This document shows, one piece after another, positions 1 through 5,413 of a stretch of 8,191 bases of DNA (positions are counted from its first letter, which is position 1; every line of letters starts with the position of its first letter). Under the pieces are notes generated by a model. It did not search any database and was not told the DNA's origin. It worked only from the letters and a program-made list of their open reading frames with translations. The translations under genes were made by a program, and so were the position numbers. This DNA comes from Candidatus Zixiibacteriota bacterium (GTDB taxonomy: Bacteria; Zixibacteria; MSB-5A5; GN15; JAAZOE01): contig JAQVRW010000123.1 of NCBI GenBank assembly GCA_028700875.1, positions 1-8,191 on the forward strand, in the 5' to 3' direction.

Positions 1-189
1 GTGGGCGAATTTGCCGTTGCAGATTTCGATGATCTTCAGCGGCCCGAGGGCGAAACCCTTTTCCGCCAGCGTCGCCTGAACATCGTGGATATGCAACACC
101 CGAAACATCTTTTCGGCCGTCACCCGTTCGACATCGGCTACCACCGCGTCAAACGGCCGGCCGGACTCGACAGTATAATCCAGATTCAT
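1..189 (-). CDS. DUF302 family protein, N-terminal part (cut by window edge)
   Basis: Only the first 63 codons are present; the gene continues beyond base 1. The readable protein begins MNLDYTVESGRPFDAV and contains the FRVLHIHDVQATLAEKG and PLKIIEICN stretches typical of the N-terminal half of DUF302 proteins, small soluble proteins of unknown biochemical role. There are two possible starts, ATG at 195 (overlapping the osmC stop as ATGA) and ATG at 189. I chose 189 because GGAGG (bases 201-197) then sits 7 bases upstream, whereas it would abut the 195 start. The gap to the upstream osmC-like gene is 2 bases, so the two are surely co-transcribed and probably translationally coupled. Family assignment is by recognition of the sequence style, and function remains unknown. 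Confidence 0.82.
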   Translation of the reverse strand, partial: MNLDYTVESGRPFDAVVADVERVTAEKMFRVLHIHDVQATLAEKGFALGPLKIIEICNGKFAH

Positions 190-191
190 GT

Positions 192-608
192 TCATCCCTC
201 CATAATGGAGTAGCTATGCGTGATTCTCGTCACTCCGGCCAGCGTGGCGCCGACCGAACAGTATTTTTCCTCGGACAATTGAATTGCCCGTTCGACTTGG
301 GCCGGGTCGAGCCTACTGCCCGTGATCCGGTAATCCAGATGAGCGGTCGCCACTGCCCGGGGATTCTCCTCCCGTTGCTCGTAACTGACCGTTATTTTCA
401 GACCCTTGATATCCATACGCATTTTCTGCCCGATATGGACGATGTCGATTCCGGTGCATCCCGCCAGCGCGAACATCAACAGCTCGACCGGCTGGTATCC
501 TTCTTCGTTCCCCCCGGCCGCAAGCGATCCGTCGGTCGTGATCGTATGCCCAAACCGGGATTCCCCGGTGAACTTGAATCCCCCCTGCCAGTCCATACTT
601 ATATCCAC
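192..608 (-). CDS. OsmC family protein (YhfA-like, peroxide/thiol stress)
   Basis: 138 residues, the usual length of single-domain OsmC/Ohr-type proteins. These are cytoplasmic dimers, many of which reduce organic hydroperoxides with a pair of cysteines. Both expected cysteines are present: C51 in the helix LAGCTGIDIV and C117 in EEKYCSVGATL. The region before C51 (GYQPVELLMFALAGC) is the usual OsmC signature. The start is GTG at 608, supported by a full AGGAGG (bases 621-616) 7 bases upstream; an internal ATG at 596 has no such site. The DUF302 gene follows at once. A weak promoter and a small inverted repeat lie upstream at 661-675. The sequence looks more like the YhfA/OsmC-like branch than Ohr, so the exact substrate is uncertain. 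Confidence 0.93.
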   Translation of the reverse strand: MDISMDWQGGFKFTGESRFGHTITTDGSLAAGGNEEGYQPVELLMFALAGCTGIDIVHIGQKMRMDIKGLKITVSYEQREENPRAVATAHLDYRITGSRLDPAQVERAIQLSEEKYCSVGATLAGVTRITHSYSIMEG

Positions 609-615
609 TGCCGTA

Positions 616-621
616 CCTCCT
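616..621 (-). promoter_or_regulatory. Strong ribosome binding site deciding a GTG start
   Basis: AGGAGG on the minus strand, 7 bases before the GTG at 608. This fixes the osmC-like start at GTG rather than the ATG 12 bases further in. Confidence 0.85.
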
Positions 622-654
622 GTGACTTTCTTCCCGATTGTTGTCCCTTTAGAT

Positions 655-681
655 AATTAAAACCATCCAATGGTTCAAAAG
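655..681 (-). promoter_or_regulatory. Possible osmC promoter with embedded inverted repeat
   Basis: On the minus strand TTGAAC is followed after 17 bases by TATCTA, a mediocre sigma-70 type pair upstream of the osmC-like gene. The spacer region contains AACCAT-TGG-ATGGTT (675-661), a perfect 6-base inverted repeat with a 3-base centre, placed where a repressor could block RNA polymerase. Neither element is strong alone; the placement is the main support. Confidence 0.35.
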
Positions 682-701
682 TTTTCGTTTTTTTCGGTTC
701 C

Positions 702-717
702 AAGGCCGGCCGGCCTT
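702..717. repeat. Perfect 16-bp GC-rich palindrome
   Basis: AAGGCCGGCCGGCCTT reads identically on both strands. It is not followed by a T-run in either direction, so it is not an intrinsic terminator. It sits between the osmC promoter region and the plus-strand small-RNA candidate. Its role is unknown. Confidence 0.6.
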
Positions 718-796
718 AAAAATCAACGGGCGCCATCCTTGTAAAAAAAGGGCATAGAGAGTCGGAATTTCCGGAACCGGGGTTTCGGTTTTGTCG

Positions 797-898
797 TATA
801 AAGAAGCGAGGAACAGAGAGTGCTGTAGTTTTCTAGTGCGACATAGCTTGAATCTCCTGGATCAGGGGGCGTGGCGGCGGTCACGCCCTTTCTTTTTT
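797..898 (+). ncRNA. Candidate small RNA ending in an intrinsic terminator
   Basis: A convincing plus-strand terminator at 867-898 has no coding gene upstream on its strand, since everything to the left is minus-strand coding. A TATAAA box at 797-802 would start transcription near 809 and give an RNA of about 90 bases. I see no good -35 for it. The stretch has no translatable frame with a ribosome site. The RNA would carry a CTCCT (854-858), an anti-Shine-Dalgarno-like sequence common in small RNAs that mask ribosome sites. The terminator is solid; the promoter and the existence of a discrete RNA are inferred. Confidence 0.35.
867..898 (+). terminator. Rho-independent terminator, plus strand
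   Basis: GGGCGTG (867-873) pairs perfectly with CACGCCC (882-888) around an 8-base loop, followed at once by TTTCTTTTTT (889-898). This is a classic intrinsic terminator for plus-strand transcription, although no plus-strand gene precedes it. Confidence 0.75.
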
Positions 899-975
899 GC
901 CAAATCACTTCACAAGTAATCGACCGGGGTCCCTCGACCAAAGCCGCCCGAAACCCGCCCGGATAAAATTCGTAT

Positions 976-1012
976 AAAAAGAAGAACCGGCCAGAGGGGA
1001 TCCGGCCGGTTC
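976..1012 (-). terminator. Rho-independent terminator, minus strand
   Basis: On the minus strand GAACCGGCC (1012-1004) pairs perfectly over 9 bases with GGCCGGTTC (992-984) around an 11-base loop, followed by TTCTTTTT (983-976). It ends whatever is transcribed leftward from the ferredoxin gene or from the promoter-like sequence near 1220-1247. It lies about 320 bases beyond the ferredoxin stop, leaving a long untranslated or non-coding segment. Confidence 0.8.
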
Positions 1013-1217
1013 ACGGAATGGATGCGGTTTCACTTCGATGCATCCGGGTGGCTTTTATGTCAACGACATAGGCGCGCACAACACACACCTGCGCCAAATC
1101 GTCAACGAATAATCTTCGTCAGTCTGCGGGGGAATGAAAAAAGGAAAACCCTGCTCCCCGCTGCACGATATTAAATTAAGCCCTGTAGTCGGTCCAAAGG
1201 TTGTCTAACTAGCAGTA
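976..1217 (-). ncRNA. Candidate structured non-coding RNA between ferredoxin gene and terminator
   Basis: Starting from a promoter-like sequence (TTGCAC, 17 bases, TATATT), a minus-strand RNA of about 240 bases would end at the terminator at 976-1012. It would contain successive small hairpins: 1126-1132/1155-1161 (7 pairs, one G-U), 1105-1119 (5 pairs), 1071-1075/1091-1095 (5 pairs), 1056-1070 (6 pairs, 3-base loop), 1020-1025/1040-1045 (6 pairs), then the terminator stem. There is no ORF with a ribosome site. I compared it from memory with the hallmark sequences of tmRNA, RNase P RNA, SRP RNA and 6S RNA and saw none of them. It could equally be a long structured 3' UTR of the ferredoxin mRNA. 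Confidence 0.4.
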
Positions 1218-1218
1218 A

Positions 1219-1247
1219 TATAAGCCCAATAACTTCCGCGTGCAACA
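1219..1247 (-). promoter_or_regulatory. Sigma-70-like promoter inside the non-coding region
   Basis: On the minus strand TTGCAC (3 of 6 to consensus, but with the important TTG) is followed after exactly 17 bases by TATATT (5 of 6). It points leftward into the hairpin-rich segment. The arms around it can also pair with downstream sequence (GTTGCACG with CGTGCAGC), so it might instead be part of a longer folded RNA. Confidence 0.4.
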
Positions 1248-1332
1248 CTTATTTTGGGGGAGGAGCGGTATTTTCGTCTCCCGCGCAGTCGTCGAAAATG
1301 GCCTAATTTGATCGGCTATCGCCCTCTTCCAC

Positions 1333-2133
1333 TCACTCAAGAAGCGACTGGCGAAGAATCTCGCCGCGAATCCCGATGATCACTTCCTGCAATGGGAATC
1401 CGCTCCCGGCGGCGCGGTACGCCTCGACCGCAACGGCTCTCAGGCTTCCGCAACAAGGGACTTCCATGATCATGACCGTGATCCCGGTGCAGCCGGAATC
1501 GCGGAAAATCGCCTCCAATTTCAGCCGGTAATGCGCCAGATCGTCGAATTTCGGACACCCCACCAACAGCGCCTTTCCGGCCAAAAACCGTCGGTGAAAA
1601 TCGCCGTACGCGAAAGCGCAACAATCCGCGGCTAGCAGAATCTCGCGCCCTTTCAAAAACGGCGCGGTGGGCGGAACCAGCATCAATTGCACCGGCCATT
1701 GGGTCAGAGTCGATTGAATCGCTTGCGGTTGTGCGGCCCCGACAACAGAATCGGCCCCAGACGCGGCAAACATCCGGACCGCCGATCCAGGGCATCCGCC
1801 CGGATGGCCTTTTTCCCGAATCAATCCTTTCGACGGTGCGGCGGGGGGAGGTACCGACGATGGCGCCGTACCGCCGTGTGAGGCGGGCCTCCCGGCGGGC
1901 TTCTCGGTCGAGGGTTCGTCGAAGGCCTCGGCCGCCCGTTTTTCGATGGTGATGGCCCCGCGAGGGCAAACTCCAAGACAGGCGCCGAAACCGTCACATC
2001 TGCTTTCGGCCGTCAGGCGGGCCTTGCCGTCGATGATCTTGATGGCCCCCTCGGCGCAGCTGATGATACATTCGCCGCAACCGTCACACAGCTCTTCATC
2101 GATTCTGACAATATCACGGACCGTCTTATTCAC
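1333..2133 (-). CDS. 4Fe-4S ferredoxin-domain protein (FrdX-like)
   Basis: 266 residues. The N-terminal 60 hold a bacterial two-cluster ferredoxin fold: C16, C19, C22 and C26 in CDGCGECIISC, then C46, C52 and C56 in CDGFGACLGVCP. The second motif has F49 where the second cysteine would be, so cluster 2 lacks a usual ligand; I recall related proteins having a hydrophobic residue there too. A proline/alanine-rich linker (about 75-105) leads to a C-terminal domain of about 150 residues with a CC pair in AADCCAFAYGDF, VGCPKFDD and VPCCGSL. Proteins of this layout sit beside hybrid cluster protein genes in anaerobes and are thought to pass electrons to it. The start is GTG at 2133, because GGAGG lies 7 bases before it; upstream ATGs at 2190 and 2163 lack a ribosome site. 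A Crp/Fnr-type operator lies 65 bases upstream. Confidence 0.85.
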   Translation of the reverse strand: MNKTVRDIVRIDEELCDGCGECIISCAEGAIKIIDGKARLTAESRCDGFGACLGVCPRGAITIEKRAAEAFDEPSTEKPAGRPASHGGTAPSSVPPPAAPSKGLIREKGHPGGCPGSAVRMFAASGADSVVGAAQPQAIQSTLTQWPVQLMLVPPTAPFLKGREILLAADCCAFAYGDFHRRFLAGKALLVGCPKFDDLAHYRLKLEAIFRDSGCTGITVMIMEVPCCGSLRAVAVEAYRAAGSGFPLQEVIIGIRGEILRQSLLE

Positions 2134-2197
2134 TAAACCGCCTCCGAAACCAGATTTTTCCATCTCAGTCAAGATCGGAAAAGAGGGCAACGGCGGC

Positions 2198-2213
2198 CTT
2201 GACTCAAGTCAAG
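2198..2213. promoter_or_regulatory. Crp/Fnr-type operator TTGAC-N4-GTCAA
   Basis: The 16-base sequence CTTGACTTGAGTCAAG (minus strand) is an inverted repeat with 7-base arms and a 2-base centre. It has the TTGA half-sites and spacing expected of FNR, DNR and HcpR-type regulators. It lies between the regulator's stop codon and the ferredoxin start. Its centre is about 41-42 bases before the start that a GATCTT -10-like element (2171-2176) would give, the distance used by class II activators; that -10 is poor, as activator-dependent promoters often are. The adjacent regulator is the obvious candidate to bind it. Confidence 0.7.
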
Positions 2214-2216
2214 CGC

Positions 2217-2897
2217 TCATAATTTTTTGCCGGAAGCCAGATCGGCCAGTTTCTGCCGGTCCCGGATGATGATTGCCTCCCCATCGACGGCGATAATCCC
2301 CAGACGGGTCAAGCGGGCGAACGCCCGCGACAGGGTCTCCGGGATCGTGCCCAGGATCGAGGCGAGAGTCATCTTCTTCTCGCTCAGGTGAACGACCGGC
2401 TCCGATGGGTGGGAGGACGAGGAAAGCTGGTCGAGCAGGTATCCGGCCAGGCGGGTCGTGATATCTTCCAGGGACAACTGCTGAACCAGGTGGGTCAGAT
2501 GATGCAGCCGCATCGACAACCCGGCGATCATGTTCAACGCCAGCACCGGGTGTTGCCGGACAAGGCCCAGGAAACTCTCCCGCGGGAAAGACATGACCGT
2601 GCTGTCGGCGACCGCCTGGGCCGAGGCGGGAAATTGCCGCCCGGTAAACAACGCCGCCTCGCCGAATGATTCCCCCGGCCCGGCCAAAAGCAAGATCTGT
2701 TCTTTGCCGTCGAGGGCGGTTTTTAAGATTTTCACCTTGCCGGAAAGGACCAGCAAAAAGCGGTCGGCCGGGTCCCCTTCCATGAAGATGAAGCTTCCCG
2801 TGTCGACGTGCTGTCGGCGGCCGGCTTGTTCAACGACGGCCAGTTCTTTGGGGGTCAGTCCCGAGAAAAGGGCCGATGCGGACAGATGAGTTTCCAT
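2217..2897 (-). CDS. Crp/Fnr family transcriptional regulator (HcpR/DNR-like)
   Basis: 226 residues, full length for the family. An N-terminal cyclic-nucleotide-binding-type beta barrel (about 10-120; PGESFGEAALFTG at 74-86) is joined by a long dimerisation helix (about 121-155) to a C-terminal winged helix-turn-helix (about 170-215). The recognition helix carries ETLSR (187-191), matching the E..SR pattern with which FNR reads TTGA half-sites. There is no cysteine in the whole protein, so it cannot be an iron-sulfur oxygen sensor like FNR; a haem- or ligand-sensing regulator such as HcpR or DNR fits better. The effector is not visible. ATG at 2897 has no Shine-Dalgarno site, and a -10-like element ends only 5 bases before it, so the message may be leaderless. 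The ferredoxin gene follows after 83 bases. Confidence 0.92.
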   Translation of the reverse strand: METHLSASALFSGLTPKELAVVEQAGRRQHVDTGSFIFMEGDPADRFLLVLSGKVKILKTALDGKEQILLLAGPGESFGEAALFTGRQFPASAQAVADSTVMSFPRESFLGLVRQHPVLALNMIAGLSMRLHHLTHLVQQLSLEDITTRLAGYLLDQLSSSSHPSEPVVHLSEKKMTLASILGTIPETLSRAFARLTRLGIIAVDGEAIIIRDRQKLADLASGKKL

Positions 2898-2931
2898 GTC
2901 TAAAGATAGACAAGCCGCAGTGCGACGGCAA
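2897..2931 (-). promoter_or_regulatory. Possible leaderless promoter overlapped by inverted repeat
   Basis: On the minus strand TTGCCG (2931-2926), 17 bases, then TATCTT (2908-2903) would start transcription at or within one base of the ATG at 2897. The -10 is contained in TGTCTA-N4-TAGACA (2897-2912), a perfect 6-base inverted repeat whose spacing is like a Crp/Fnr site although the half-site is not TTGA. This suggests autoregulation or another repressor. Confidence 0.35.
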
Positions 2932-2957
2932 GAGCAACTTGTGAGGGAGTCGGGGAG

Positions 2958-3317
2958 TTACCGGATGACGTCTTTGAGGAGTTGTTCGATATCGGACATC
3001 TTGAACGGCTTGTTCAGGAAACCATCGGCCATGGAATTCATCAGGCTGTTACCGTCGTCATCGAGAGCATACCCGGAGATGACCACCACCGGCATCGTCG
3101 GTTTCATTTCCTTGATAAGTTTCAGCAAGTCCAGCCCGGACATCTTGGGCATTCTCATGTCGGTGATAACGAGCTGATAATTATTCTTGTCGACCTTCTC
3201 GATCGCCTCGATGCCGTCGGCCGCCCGCTCCGATTCATAATCGAAGACTTCCAACATCTCCGACAGCAACGAAGACATATTGGGATTGTCATCAACGATT
3301 AGTATTCGCCCGTTCAT
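2958..3317 (-). CDS. Stand-alone response regulator receiver domain
   Basis: 119 residues, one CheY-like receiver domain and nothing else. The acidic pocket is D9 and D10 (LIVDDN), the phosphoacceptor is D53 (VITDMRMPKMSG), the switch serine is S81 (VVVISGYAL) and the conserved lysine is K103 (LNKPF), so the domain should be phosphorylated normally. No histidine kinase or output domain is nearby, so it probably acts through protein contacts in a phosphorelay, or signals to an unknown partner. It lies 52 bases after hflX and 60 before the Crp/Fnr gene. The ATG at 3317 has only a distant AAGGA (11 bases away), so translation is likely modest. No in-frame alternative start is better supported. 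Confidence 0.95.
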   Translation of the reverse strand: MNGRILIVDDNPNMSSLLSEMLEVFDYESERAADGIEAIEKVDKNNYQLVITDMRMPKMSGLDLLKLIKEMKPTMPVVVISGYALDDDGNSLMNSMADGFLNKPFKMSDIEQLLKDVIR

Positions 3318-3369
3318 CTCTGCACAAGTCCTTTGTCTTATAACGATATCGGCAATCTGGACGGAATGT

Positions 3370-4467
3370 TTAGGAAAAAGCCTGATCCAAATGGGCGGAA
3401 ATGGCCGCCAGTAAACGATTAATCCCTGTCTTGCCGAGGGCCGAAATCGGGATGACGCCGTCGACGGAACCGGGGACGATTCCCGTCGGGTCGAGCAAAT
3501 CCGTTTTATTGTATACGGTTAGCCGGGGAACCGCCCCGGCGCCGATATCCTCCAGCACCTCTTTGACCACCCCGATCTTGCGGTCCAGGTAGGGATCTGA
3601 ACAATCGACCACCATGAGAATCAGATCGGCGAGTTTAACCTCCTCCAGCGTGGCCCGAAACGAGGCCACCAGCTGGTGGGGCAATTTTTCGATGAAACCG
3701 ACCGTATCGGTAATCACCGCCTTTTGCGCGTTTCCGCCTCCCAGGCGACGGGTAGTCGAATCGAGCGTCGAAAACAACTGGTCGGCCTCGATGACCCCGG
3801 CTTTGGTGAGGCAGTTGAACAGGGTCGACTTCCCGGCATTGGTATAACCAACCAGGGCGATCTTGAAAAAGCCATGCCGTTGTTTCCGCTGGGTCTGCCG
3901 CTGACGGTCGATCTTTTTCAAACGTTCTTTCAACATCGCGATTTTCTTGGTCACGGTGCGCCGGTCGGTTTCCAGCTGCGTCTCGCCAGGGCCTTTCATG
4001 CCGATACCTCCCTGCTGGCGGGAAAGGTGGACCCAGAGACCGGTCAGGCGGGGTAGGAGATATTCCATCTGGGCCAGTTCGACCTGCAGACGGGCCTCGG
4101 CCGATCGGGCATGGAGGGCGAAGATATCCAGAATCAACATCGCCCGGTCGATCACCTTGACGTTGAATTTTTCGCTCAGATTACGCTGCTGATTCGGCGA
4201 CAGGAGCTCATCGAAGACGACCATATCGGCTTCCTTCTCCTCGACCGCCGCCGCGATCTCCTCGGCCGTGCCTTTGCCGACAAAAAACGTCCCGTCCGGC
4301 CTGTCCCGTTTCTGGATAAACCGGGCGACCTCGATTCCTCCCGCGGTGGCGGTCAGGCGCGCCAGTTCATCGAGAGTGTATTCCGTCTCGGTTTTGGAGG
4401 TGGAGCCCAGGGCGGTCCCGACGAGGATCACCCGTTCGGCCGCTTTGTCTTTGCCGGTATCATACAT
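3370..4467 (-). CDS. hflX: GTPase HflX, ribosome-splitting/ribosome-associated GTPase
   Basis: 365 residues. HflX proteins bind the 50S subunit and split stalled ribosomes under stress. The N-terminal HflX domain (about 11-140) has the VGKGTAEEI and VVFDELLSPNQQRNL stretches. The glycine-rich GGIGMKGPGETQLETDRR (153-170) and a charged coiled coil (about 170-197) precede the G domain. GTPase motifs are G1 GYTNAGKST (207-215), G3 DTVGF (254-258), G4 NKTD (320-323) and G5 SAL (342-344). All are intact. It is shorter than E. coli HflX, lacking a long C-terminal tail, which is common. The ATG at 4467 has at best a weak ribosome site (GGTG), while a TATATT element ends 8 bases upstream, hinting at a very short leader. 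It is divergent from the flavin reductase gene. Confidence 0.97.
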   Translation of the reverse strand: MYDTGKDKAAERVILVGTALGSTSKTETEYTLDELARLTATAGGIEVARFIQKRDRPDGTFFVGKGTAEEIAAAVEEKEADMVVFDELLSPNQQRNLSEKFNVKVIDRAMLILDIFALHARSAEARLQVELAQMEYLLPRLTGLWVHLSRQQGGIGMKGPGETQLETDRRTVTKKIAMLKERLKKIDRQRQTQRKQRHGFFKIALVGYTNAGKSTLFNCLTKAGVIEADQLFSTLDSTTRRLGGGNAQKAVITDTVGFIEKLPHQLVASFRATLEEVKLADLILMVVDCSDPYLDRKIGVVKEVLEDIGAGAVPRLTVYNKTDLLDPTGIVPGSVDGVIPISALGKTGINRLLAAISAHLDQAFS

Positions 4468-4663
4468 GTGTCACCAATATAACGGACAAACCCTCCGAAT
4501 CGCGATTGTTTTTTTCGGCGGACGATCACCCCGATTCATCCTATCATGCTGCGCGTGGAACCGACCCGTCGGAATCGCAAAAACCGGATTGCCGAATTTC
4601 GTGATTGCGCGGACGGTTTTTTTGACATAATCTACGAAGCAACTTCATACCGCGAGGAGCAAA
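4468..4663. promoter_or_regulatory. Divergent promoter region between hflX and flavin reductase
   Basis: This 196-base gap must drive both outward genes. On the minus strand TATATT (4481-4476) is a -10 candidate just before hflX, with no clear -35. On the plus strand a consensus TTGACA lies at 4621-4626, but no good -10 stands 17 bases downstream; CATAAT overlapping it is an alternative -10. I see no convincing operator or small gene. Confidence 0.4.
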
Positions 4664-5182
4664 ATGACCAACAAGCTCGTACCGATAGACCCCTGCGTGA
4701 TCAAGGATAACGTCTTCAACCTGATCGGAAACGACTGGATGCTGATCACCGCCGGAACCCCGAAATCGTTCAACATGATGACCGCCAGCTGGGGAACCAT
4801 GGGGGAATTATGGCACAAGAAAGGTTGTTTCTGCTTCGTGCGGCCGACCCGGTACACCTACCAGTTCATCACCAAGGCCGAGACCTTCACCTTGTGCTTC
4901 TTCGATGAGTCCTATCGCGAGACGCTCAACCTCTGCGGCACCAAATCGGGGCGGGAGATCGACAAAGTCGCCGCCACCGGGTTGACTCCGGTGGCAACCG
5001 AACATGACTCGGTTTATTTCGAACAGGCCCGGCTGGTTTTGGAATGCCGCATCCTATACACGGATGATTTCGACCCCGAGCGGTTTTTGGACCCGAAAAT
5101 CGAGGATTCGTACCCGGAAAAGGATTACCACCGGATGTTTGTCGGCGAGGTGATTCGCTGTCTGGCCCGGCCGGAACGGTAG
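4664..5182 (+). CDS. Flavin reductase family protein (FMN-binding split barrel)
   Basis: 172 residues, the usual length for small flavin reductase-like proteins of the FMN-binding split-barrel fold, which use NAD(P)H to reduce free or bound flavin, or bind FMN in an electron-transfer role. Supporting stretches are the N-terminal DWMLITAG, the NMMTASWGTMGELWHKKGC core that normally contacts FMN phosphate and ring, the following RPTRYTYQFI, and a C-terminal GEVIRCL strand. No signal peptide or membrane segment is present, so it should be cytoplasmic. The ATG at 4664 follows GAGGAG by about 4-6 bases. It appears to be a single-gene unit, ended by hairpins at 5239-5301. The substrate partner is not identifiable from the sequence. 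Confidence 0.9.
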   Translation: MTNKLVPIDPCVIKDNVFNLIGNDWMLITAGTPKSFNMMTASWGTMGELWHKKGCFCFVRPTRYTYQFITKAETFTLCFFDESYRETLNLCGTKSGREIDKVAATGLTPVATEHDSVYFEQARLVLECRILYTDDFDPERFLDPKIEDSYPEKDYHRMFVGEVIRCLARPER

Positions 5183-5238
5183 GATACGGCACAATCAGAT
5201 TGCCGCTTGGGAAACCGTCGATTCAAGGAGCATTACCC

Positions 5239-5258
5239 CGGCAGATGTGGATCTGCCG
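5239..5258. repeat. Intergenic hairpin, possible extragenic palindrome
   Basis: CGGCAGAT (5239-5246) and ATCTGCCG (5251-5258) are perfect complements around GTGG. The stem is not followed by a T-run, so alone it is not an intrinsic terminator. It is followed by GC-rich sequence and the 5282-5301 hairpin. It may be one copy of a dispersed extragenic palindrome; only one copy is in this window. Confidence 0.5.
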
Positions 5259-5281
5259 AAGGCGGACCGGGCACAGAACGC

Positions 5282-5301
5282 TCCCCCACAAGGGGGATTT
5301 T
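5282..5301 (+). terminator. Probable intrinsic terminator after flavin reductase
   Basis: TCCCCC and GGGGGA form a 6-base stem around ACAA, followed by TTTT (5298-5301). The T-run is short, so termination may be partial. It lies 100 bases after the flavin reductase stop and upstream of the next promoter. Confidence 0.55.
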
Positions 5302-5335
5302 GGCTGAAGTGAATCGATTCTGTTGACACCGGCTT

Positions 5336-5365
5336 TTGGCTGGCGTTTCTTACCCGCAATATAAT
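5336..5365 (+). promoter_or_regulatory. Promoter for the exported peptidase gene
   Basis: TTGGCT (5336-5341, 4 of 6) is followed after 18 bases by a perfect TATAAT (5360-5365). Transcription would start near 5372, about 40 bases before the ATG at 5414. A consensus TTGACA also occurs at 5323-5328 but is 31 bases from the TATAAT, too far to pair with it. Confidence 0.6.
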
Positions 5366-5413
5366 CCACGGCCCCGGCGCCCCCGCGGCCGAAAGCGGTC
5401 AGAGAGGTCGGCC

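Noticed and set aside
1..213. Plus-strand frame opposite DUF302
   Set aside because: It is antisense to a clear DUF302 N-terminus with a good ribosome site; its protein is low-quality shadow sequence.
723..941. 72-codon minus-strand frame in the intergenic region
   Set aside because: It needs a non-ATG start without a ribosome site, overlaps the strong plus-strand terminator at 867-898, and resembles no protein I know.
1013..1332. tmRNA, RNase P RNA, SRP RNA or 6S RNA
   Set aside because: The conserved end and core sequences of these RNAs are not visible on either strand.
5323..5365. Consensus TTGACA paired with TATAAT
   Set aside because: The spacing is 31 bases, far outside the 16-19 range; the TATAAT is better paired with TTGGCT at 5336-5341.
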